Assembly: GCA_039096225.1 (NCBI GenBank)
Contig: JBBPEB010000025.1
Span: 517,501 to 581,500, forward strand
DNA from: Blastocystis sp. Blastoise
Lineage: Eukaryota > Sar > Bigyra > Opalinata > Blastocystidae
Direction: 5' to 3'
DNA length: 64,000 nucleotides
Of this stretch, positions 40,382 to 64,000 are shown piece after piece (the stretch's first letter is position 1; each line of letters begins with the position of its first letter). Position numbers and translations under genes: made by a program. The notes under the pieces were generated by a model, which had not been told where the DNA came from, did not search any database, and saw only the letters and a list, made by a program, of their open reading frames with translations.

Positions 40382-43110
40382 TTATTCTTCGTCATGAGTT
40401 GATTTTCTTCTTTTAGGAACAGGACTATCATTATAAACACGTTTATTATCTAATCGAACAGTACGTGTAGGAGATAAAATATCATTATCTATAGTAGTAG
40501 TAGTAGTATTATTAGTATCTTCTTTATTATTAGTATCTTCTTTATTATGATTATCTTCTTTATTATGATTATCTTCTTTATTATGAATATTATCTTCTTT
40601 ATTTTCAGAAATAATTTCATCTTTTGTAGATATTTCAGACTTTATATCATGTATATTATTAGAACTAGATTCTTTACTATTTTTCTTTTCTTCATTATTC
40701 TCTTTATGAATATCTTTATTATTATTATCATCTTCATTATTACTATTATTATTATCAATAACTTTATTCTCTTTAATCTCTTTCTCTTCATATATATCCC
40801 TTAAAGAATGAACAGGTAATAATCTTGTTTGAGTTAACTCTAAATTCTCATCTATATCTATATCAGCAGAAGTAGTTGAAGTTGTAGGAATAGAATCTAA
40901 TATAGAATGAATAGAATAAGGATTATTTAATGAGATTTCTTTTTCGACTATTTTAATACATTTTTCATCTTCTTTCTTTATAATTGTTTCATCTTCTTTC
41001 TTTATTGATTTTTCATCTGTTTTAATAGATTTTTCATCTTTTTCTTCTTCTTTTATAGGAAGCGTATCAACAGTATTATTATTATTATTATTATTAATAA
41101 CATCATTATTAGTATTCACTTTATGATCAATCTCTTCATCAATATCTTTATATATATCATCACTATCACTATCATTATCCTTTATATTCTTATTAATACT
41201 ATTTGAAGCATTTTCATTTTCTTTCTGATTCTTATTATTGTTATTTATATCATTATTATTATTATTATTAGTATCACTATCACTATCACTATCACTATCA
41301 TTATAAGGTACTAAATGTAATTGTTGATTCATTTTCTTTCCTGCTTCTAAACTAGTTTCTAATACTCCTTTTTCATTTAATAATTTCTCTATACTTAAAT
41401 CAACACTATGATATTGATTATAATGTATTTTATCCATTTCTTTAAAGAAATCAATTGTATCTTTATCTTTATATTTATAAGCTTCTGGATCATTAATATC
41501 TATTAATTTAATACTTCCATCAGGATTATGTGGACATCCTTCTTTATCTATATAGGTTTCTTCTTTCTTTATATATGTATTAGAATCATTATCATATATA
41601 TAATCTTCTATTTTAGGAGTGGTATTCAATTCATCATCATCATCATTATTATTCTCAAGAATATTCTTCGAATTCGTTGAATTATTCGTAGTATTATTAT
41701 TATTAGTAGTATCATCATCATCATCATCATCAAAATATTCCTCTTCTTCTTGTTGAGCTCTAAAACGTGAATCTTCATCATCACTATATATATATATATG
41801 TTAAATAACATTGAAATAATATTGAAATAATATCTAAATATTATTTAAAATAACAAAAAAACAAAAATAATAATAATATATATATATATACATTTTTCGT
41901 TTATTTCTTTTTTCTAATTCTTGTAATTGTTCATATTGAGTAATAAATATAGCTATTGATCCTAAATGTCTTATAGATTCTAAGTGATTCATATGATCGA
42001 CTATATATTTTAACATTATATTACATTTATTATCACGATTACGTATATAAGCAAATATCTCTAATATTGCACTTATTATAATACCCGATTTATAATAATT
42101 CTCATCTAAATAATCCATAAATGGTAAAAATAAATTATTTTTTACTATATTTTGTGTATACCATTCAGTCTTTATAACTATACATTGCTTATAAAAATTT
42201 ATACAATCTATAGAATATATAATATTTAGTTATTTTATATATATCAAATATGAATAGTATAATTAAAATAATAATAATAATATAATAATATATATACTTA
42301 ATTGAAGATGTTTTTGTGGTGAATTCATATATCTTAAAATAATATCAAATAATTTATTTTTTATTAAGAAATATTTCATATGGAATCCATGATCATTTAA
42401 GAATTGACTTAAGAAATCCATACATAAATATTGAGCTTGACATAAGGATGTATATGCTTTATATATATATTTTTATTAATTAATTATTATTAGTATAATT
42501 ATTATAATTAATTACTAATTATAATAAAATAAAATATTTAAGATTAATAATAAAAATAAAATAAAATAAAATAAAATAAAATAAATAAAAAACAACAGCA
42601 AGAATATATATATATACAGTTTTGTTTCCTATATATAGGATCAGTAAATAAAAGAGGAAAACAGATCCAAATAGCATAATGGTCATAAAAACAATTTACA
42701 AATGTAGAATTTCCCTATATATAATATAATTAATTATAGAATCAATTATATATATATACAGCATTATCTTTAAAATCAACAAGGGATTGAAAGATATTTA
42801 GTACACTTAACTGATTACCATAATCGTTATCCGTACAAAAAATAACACATAGATAATATAATAAACTATAATAAGTTTTTGGATTTTCTGTTTTATATAA
42901 AGGGAAATTTTCTATATATATATGTGATTTTTGAGTAGGAGGAGGAGGAGTATTTTTTTCTAATTTAAAATATTGACGTATATCTGAAGGAGATAGGAAT
43001 ATTATAGATTCTATTGTTTGTAAACTATATATATAATAATAATTGTTAATTATTTATTATAATAATTATATTTATTTATTTATTATATAATGTTTATAAG
43101 AATTACTATC

Positions 43111-43150
<40 letters not shown>

Positions 43151-43323
43151 GGATTTCTTCATAGGATGAGTAAGAGTAGTTGATGCTAATATAGGTATAA
43201 ATGATGATAATAGAGATCGCTTCTGAAGACAAGTAGACCTACAATAAGATATATACATATATAAAATAAAGGATATTGTTACTAATATATGTATAATAAT
43301 ATATGTATAATAATAATAATAAT

Positions 43324-43362
<39 letters not shown>

Positions 43363-43681
43363 AAGGTCCTTCTTTTCTATATCTAACAGAGGTCTAGCCC
43401 TATAGAATAATTCTTCAATTAGACCCAAACAATATTCTAATACAGAAGGAGATGCAGATAAATTCTCTAAAATACAAAACCTATATATATAAATGTAAAC
43501 AAAAAATTATTGAAATAATATAAAAATAATAATTATATATATATATATATATACAATTGAGATATATATAGATCATTTGAAGAAATTCCTTTAATTAATT
43601 CACAATTGTTTTCTTGTAATGTCTTTTGTAAAATATCCGTGGTTATATCGTCTTTTGGTTGAGGATAAATCGCATTCTATA

Positions 43682-43731
<50 letters not shown>

Positions 43732-43879
43732 AAGAAAGATAATCTGAAATTTTCATGAATCATGTCTAATAATTGTTTATTATCCAATTTTAGTACTTCC
43801 TTATACTTTTCATTCTCCTTCAAATAATCACGGAAATTTCCTTTATAAGGTAACTCATGATTATCTATTTAAATAAATA

Positions 43880-43973
<94 letters not shown>

Positions 43974-45337
43974 TATATACATTCCATAGTTCCAAATACA
44001 AGTAGATATAAATCGTCCGAAAAGAGACTTTTAATTAAGGGCTTATAATCAATATATACTAAAGATAATAATAGTAATATATATATTATTTAAATAAATA
44101 GTAAACATAATTATAATAAAAAATAATAATAAATAAGAAAAAGAAAATTAAATAATAAATATATAAATAAATATTATAATAAAAATATAGAACATTATAA
44201 TAATATATACCTATCATTTTTGTGATATCTGCAAATGTTTCTAAAATAACAGTTTTCTTCTTCTTCTCCTCTTCTTCTACTTCTAAGAAACGACCATATA
44301 AACTCTTTAAATACTGAGAATTCTATATATAGTATATATTATAATATCTTATAATATAATACATAATAATTTAATATAATATAATATTATATTTATAATA
44401 CTATATATACATTATTAAGAAGTGATTTAATAAAGCTCATTTGATTCTTTTGATATTGTGTTCTAAATTCATCTAATATATCGATAACTGGCGTAATCTT
44501 AACATCTGGTAATTTTATTAATGCGGCTGTATTGACAGCTATAATATATATATAAATAAACATAATATATATAAATAAATAAACATAATAATATATATAA
44601 ATAAACATAATAATATATAAATAAATAAACATAATAATATAAATAAAAAACATAATATATATAAATAAATAAACTAATATATAAATAAAAAATAAATATA
44701 TTAATAAAAAAAAGCCATAAAAAAATAACTATAAATAATATATATATATACATTCAGGACTTAAATTATCTTGATATGATCTCATATACACTATAAATAA
44801 TAAAAATAATACTATATATAATAAATAATCTTACTATATATATTAGAAAAAGAGTTTTGTTGTGATTGTTGATATTCTTGGATCATATCTCTAAAGATAT
44901 ATAGTATAATCAAATAAAATTTTAAAAAAAATAAATTATTTACAATATTTCTTTTCGTTTACTAGGAAGTTTGAAGCTGAGAGCTATTTCATCATCATTA
45001 TCTTCAGTCCACATAAGAATAGTATCTATAAAATAGAATAAAATACAAACTAGAAACACGAACAAAAACGAATTTTCAAATAATAATATACCTCCAGAAG
45101 GATTATAACTTCCATTGTCTTTAATTTGAGTTTCAAAAAGAACTTTCTCAGGATTATCAACGTCATGAAGAAATAATTTCAATTGAGAAGATTCCTATTT
45201 GAAAAATAATAATAATACACAAAAATAAAATATAAATATACATCAATAGTAGCTAACTCTACATCACCAATACATTTTTCATCCCATTGACCATCTTCAC
45301 GAAGCTTATATAATTTTGCCAAAGTTTTTTCTTCCAT
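40382..45337 (-). CDS. PPP4R3: Protein phosphatase 4 regulatory subunit 3 (PPP4R3/SMEK/Psy2)
   Basis: The start MEEKTLAKLYKLREDGQWDE at 45337 is followed by the EVH1/PH-like domain of this family: KCIGDVELATI, SSQLKLFLHDV, VLFETQIKDNGSY, then DTILMWTEDNDDEIALSFKL, where orthologs read IVWSE...DLALSFQ. The SMEK core continues through exons with LPDVKITPVIDILDEFRTQY, SLYGRFLEVEEEEKKK and LLVFGTME, then helical armadillo-like exons down to about 41830 (YLDENYYKSGIISAILEIFA region). The final exons (40382-41800) encode an acidic, Asn-, Ser- and Lys-rich tail of over 450 residues, including RFRAQQEEEEYFDDDDD. The subunit targets PP4 catalytic subunit to substrates in the DNA-damage response and metabolism. 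There are more than ten short introns. Confidence 0.9.
43690..43728. repeat. (TA)n run in a PPP4R3 intron
   Basis: One of several introns of this gene consisting largely of TA repeats; others are at about 43113-43147 and 43328-43365. Confidence 0.85.
43877..43971. repeat. (AAT)n microsatellite in a PPP4R3 intron
   Basis: About thirty uninterrupted AAT units between exon ends near 43868 and 43982. Unlike the coding AAT runs elsewhere it lies inside an intron bounded by GT and AG. Confidence 0.9.
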
Positions 45338-46086
45338 ATTTTAATTTTACTTTGGTTGTTATAATTTAATTAATTTAATTTTTATAAATTTATATAAGAA
45401 AAACCTATAATTTCAATCAATAAAAATTAAAATAAAAAAAAGTGGGAATGCAAAATATAAGAAAAAAAAAATGAAATGAATTTCTTTGTGAATACTAATA
45501 AAGACAGAATTTGACTTAGCTTCAGTTTACCGAATAATACCGTGGTTCTTTTTTCATTTAGGCTATATTAAAAAGAGGAGAATTTGATTTGGCGGCATAA
45601 ACCTTTTCAAACTTGATTTATGATTATTTTTTTAAATAAACCGATTTGTTCTAATATTTTTACATTTATTTTTCATATTGTGTTTTTTTCATTTATTTTA
45701 CCCTTATTATGAATATTTATTTGGTTCTTATTGCTTTTATATGATTTGTATTAATAGAGAGATATGAAAAATCAATTTAATAATAAAATAATTTATAATA
45801 ATATAAATAATTGAATTAATTCCAGGTCACATGTAATAAAAGCGCTTTAAATTCTTCATCATAATGAGATATATACTTAATAGTATGTTTCAAAAGACTT
45901 AAAAATAGATATAAAAGTTGAAATCACAAAAAGTGCTAATAATTACGTTTTTCGTAACATAAAATAAAAATAAAATGATTATACTTTAATCAATACGCAT
46001 TTAATTGAAAAAACTAGAAGAAAAACAGAAAAAGAGTTACAAAAATAAAATAATTATACAAGAATTATAATAAACTACAATTTATA
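45338..46086. promoter_or_regulatory. PPP4R3 promoter and 3' side of the SAP30-PHD gene
   Basis: About 750 bases. The 45440-45720 part is less AT-biased, as expected upstream of PPP4R3. No element can be named and no coding exon is present. Confidence 0.35.
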
Positions 46087-47157
46087 TTAGTTTTTCACTT
46101 CTGTGTTTTGAACCATTTTTTGACGGCATTCAGGACAAAACCTATAAAATAAATAGATATGATTAGAAACTTTAAATATTTTTTGAAATCATATAAATAT
46201 ACCATGTTTCAGTTTCAGGAACTTGATAATCTGCAGGTAGACCAACACAACTATAATGAAACCATTTATAAGGGCAATTTGGATTATCACATTCAATCAT
46301 TAATCCATAACTACGTTGATTACATAAACAATATTTTTCTTCTGTTTCTTTTTCTTCATCACTATCAACTTCCATCTCTTTTACTACAGTTTTTTCTTCT
46401 TTTTCTGTTGTAGAATCATCATTCGATTCATGTATAGGATACTATATTATTATAATGTTTTATTATAATGTTATTATAATGTTATAATTATTATAATGTT
46501 TTATTATAATGTTATTATTATTATAATTTTTTATTATAATGTTATTATTTACATAACAACATTGAATATCATTAATAATAATATATATATACTCTTCGAT
46601 TTCTTTTTGGTCTTCTTTTAGCATCATCTCGTTTATTTTCTTCAATAGATTTCTTTTGTTCTTCTTTATACTATATAATATATAATTATCATATTAAGAT
46701 TATTATAATTCTTCTTTTTTCTTAATATGTATACAACTATAATAAAACACAATATATATATACTTCTTCAAGTCTACCGACGAATTCATGAAGTAACGTT
46801 GTTTCTTCAACATTGTTCTGTGTTAAATGACTACAATAATTAATGAATTATAAAAATATTTTAATAAAAATTTTGAAAAAAAAACAAAAATTATCAATAA
46901 AAACATACCTTGACACGATTTTTGCAAGATCATCCTTCTTGTTACCCTTCGATACAGGAATATGATAATAATCTATGTACTTTTGAAGTGTTTGTTCCTA
47001 AAGAAATACATGAAATAACATTTAGACTTTATAAAATAATAGAAAAATCAATAGTGCTCAAACACTAACGCAGGTATAAAAAGAAATATATTCTGGAAGA
47101 AAAAAATACACAAAGGACATTAAAATTAACTAAGGGCATCGATTCTGATAAAGACAT
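46087..47157 (-). CDS. SAP30-type Sin3-binding domain fused to an ING-type PHD finger
   Basis: Exons on the minus strand give a protein of about 180 residues. The N-terminal half reads [20 protein letters not shown] then LAKIVSSHLTQ and [12 protein letters not shown], which follows the SAP30/SAP30L C-terminal Sin3-binding domain (L-x-x-Y...G-x-N/K-x-x-L-x-x-I/V-x-x-H). A Lys/Arg-rich linker with RRPKRNRR and an acidic segment lead to a C4HC3 PHD finger, starting [20 protein letters not shown] and ending WFCPECRQK. The Tyr, Met and Trp positions that build the H3K4me3 pocket in ING proteins are present (YCLC, GLMI, KWFH). Inferred role: H3K4me3-guided subunit of a Sin3-type histone deacetylase complex. 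The first two exons (47060-47157) are tentative because an unusual donor is needed to hold frame. Confidence 0.85.
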
Positions 47158-47872
47158 TTTTTGTTATTTTTATAATTTTGAATATGTTGATATTTTGCTA
47201 ATTGAGCAATAACTTATTTTAATCTTTTCGTGAAGAATAGAAAAGAACCTTATCTATAAAAAAAATAGAAATGTTTTTTTAAAATAGGGACGGTCTTCTT
47301 CAGTTATTAATGATTATTTACTATAATCATGAAGTTTCTGTCATTTTTCCCAGATTCAAAACTTGATTTCTCTGGTATTGCGTTTCTCATTGATTCTAAG
47401 ATATATAGAAAGAAGTCATTATTAAATTCATTTTTTTCGCATTATACAGAATAATATTTATAGAGTAATGGATAGTATTTTTTATTAGTATACTATTATG
47501 TTAATGTCGATAATATTTTGTTTCCTTTTTATACTAGTTTCATTCTTAATAGAAAGAGACTGGCTATTCAAAATGGGTTTTACAATCAAACACAAAATAT
47601 TAAAGGAAGATAATTACTCACGACTAAATGAATAGAGTGAAACAAAACAAAAAATTAGTAAAACATAGATAAAAATAAAACAAAACAGACAAAAAAGAAA
47701 AATAGATATAACATAGAAAGAACTTATAGACTTTAGTCATAGACACAAACATAGTATAAATAATGACTTTATAAATAATAAACAAATGACAATTCGAAGA
47801 GTATCGACAAGAAAAAAAGAAGAATAAACTTTAAAATTGAGAGACAAGAACAACAATAAATAAGGAAAAAAA
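47158..47872. promoter_or_regulatory. Spacer between tuberin 3' end and SAP30-PHD start
   Basis: About 715 bases with no gene. The half nearest 47157-47600 is less AT-biased and likely holds the SAP30-PHD promoter; the other half follows the tuberin stop codon. Confidence 0.4.
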
Positions 47873-63755
<15,883 letters not shown>

Positions 63756-64000
63756 TTTGCTATTTACTATAAATAATCAAACAAAATTGTTTTTCAAACA
63801 ACGATTTAATGTGATAATTGATGTTCAAAGCAGACTCTCTTTATCTATAAAGTGATGAATATGACAAGTTATAAAGTGATACATAGATTACTTGATAGCA
63901 AACAAAATAAACTAATAAAAAACAAAAGAATGTGAAGTTTTAAGTTCCCGTAAAAAAACAGTCTCTCTAACCGCAAAAAACTATTGGATTCTTGATTGAA
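63756..64000. promoter_or_regulatory. Region upstream of tuberin
   Basis: The final 245 bases are less AT-biased than introns and contain no open frame; they should include the tuberin promoter or 5' UTR. No specific element can be named. Confidence 0.4.

Overview
This window is nuclear DNA from an extremely AT-rich unicellular eukaryote. Genes carry many short GT-AG introns that often begin GTATAT and end TATATAG. Proteins contain long asparagine runs encoded by pure AAT repeats, and spacers are mostly A and T with abundant (TA)n. The gene content (tuberin, the PP4 regulatory subunit PPP4R3, a Sin3/HDAC-type SAP30 domain, TLDc proteins) is plainly eukaryotic. An amoebozoan or another AT-rich free-living or anaerobic protist would fit, but I cannot fix the lineage from sequence alone.

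Layout, left to right. 1-998 (-): 5' part of a secreted fibro-slime/PA14-like protein. 1769-3153 (-): a tail-anchored calponin-homology protein. 3823-5470 (-): a BTB-TLDc protein. 7044-10999 (-): a BTB plus leucine-rich-repeat protein in many small exons. 11000-14289: empty AT-rich DNA. 14290-14960 (-): dead TLDc relic. 15216-24051 (-): a three-exon gene for a 2895-residue single-pass surface protein of lectin-like, PA14, Big_5, Ig, filamin-like and EGF-like modules. 24052-27780: non-coding DNA ending in a TA-only satellite with a 16-bp tandem repeat. 27787-30346 (-): a tRNA-like element and a poorly resolved hydrophobic locus with carrier-like motifs. 32150-32446 (+): small two-helix membrane protein. 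33072-33768 (-): recent truncated copy of the BTB-TLDc gene. 35158-37034 (+): MFS transporter. 37451-39176 (-): polytopic acyltransferase-like protein. 40382-45337 (-): PPP4R3/SMEK. 46087-47157 (-): one protein joining a SAP30 Sin3-binding domain to an ING-type PHD finger. 47873-63755 (-): a tuberin (TSC2) ortholog of about 16 kb with very large poly-Asn insertions.

Two themes stand out. Three genes are conserved signalling or chromatin regulators: tuberin (Rheb-GAP, TORC1 control), PPP4R3 (PP4 targeting) and the SAP30-PHD protein (histone deacetylase recruitment). The left half instead holds secreted, surface or expanded-family genes, with relics showing active duplication and decay of the BTB-TLDc family. 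The strongest candidates for something undescribed are the SAP30-PHD fusion, the mosaic giant surface protein, and the self-complementary intron ends.
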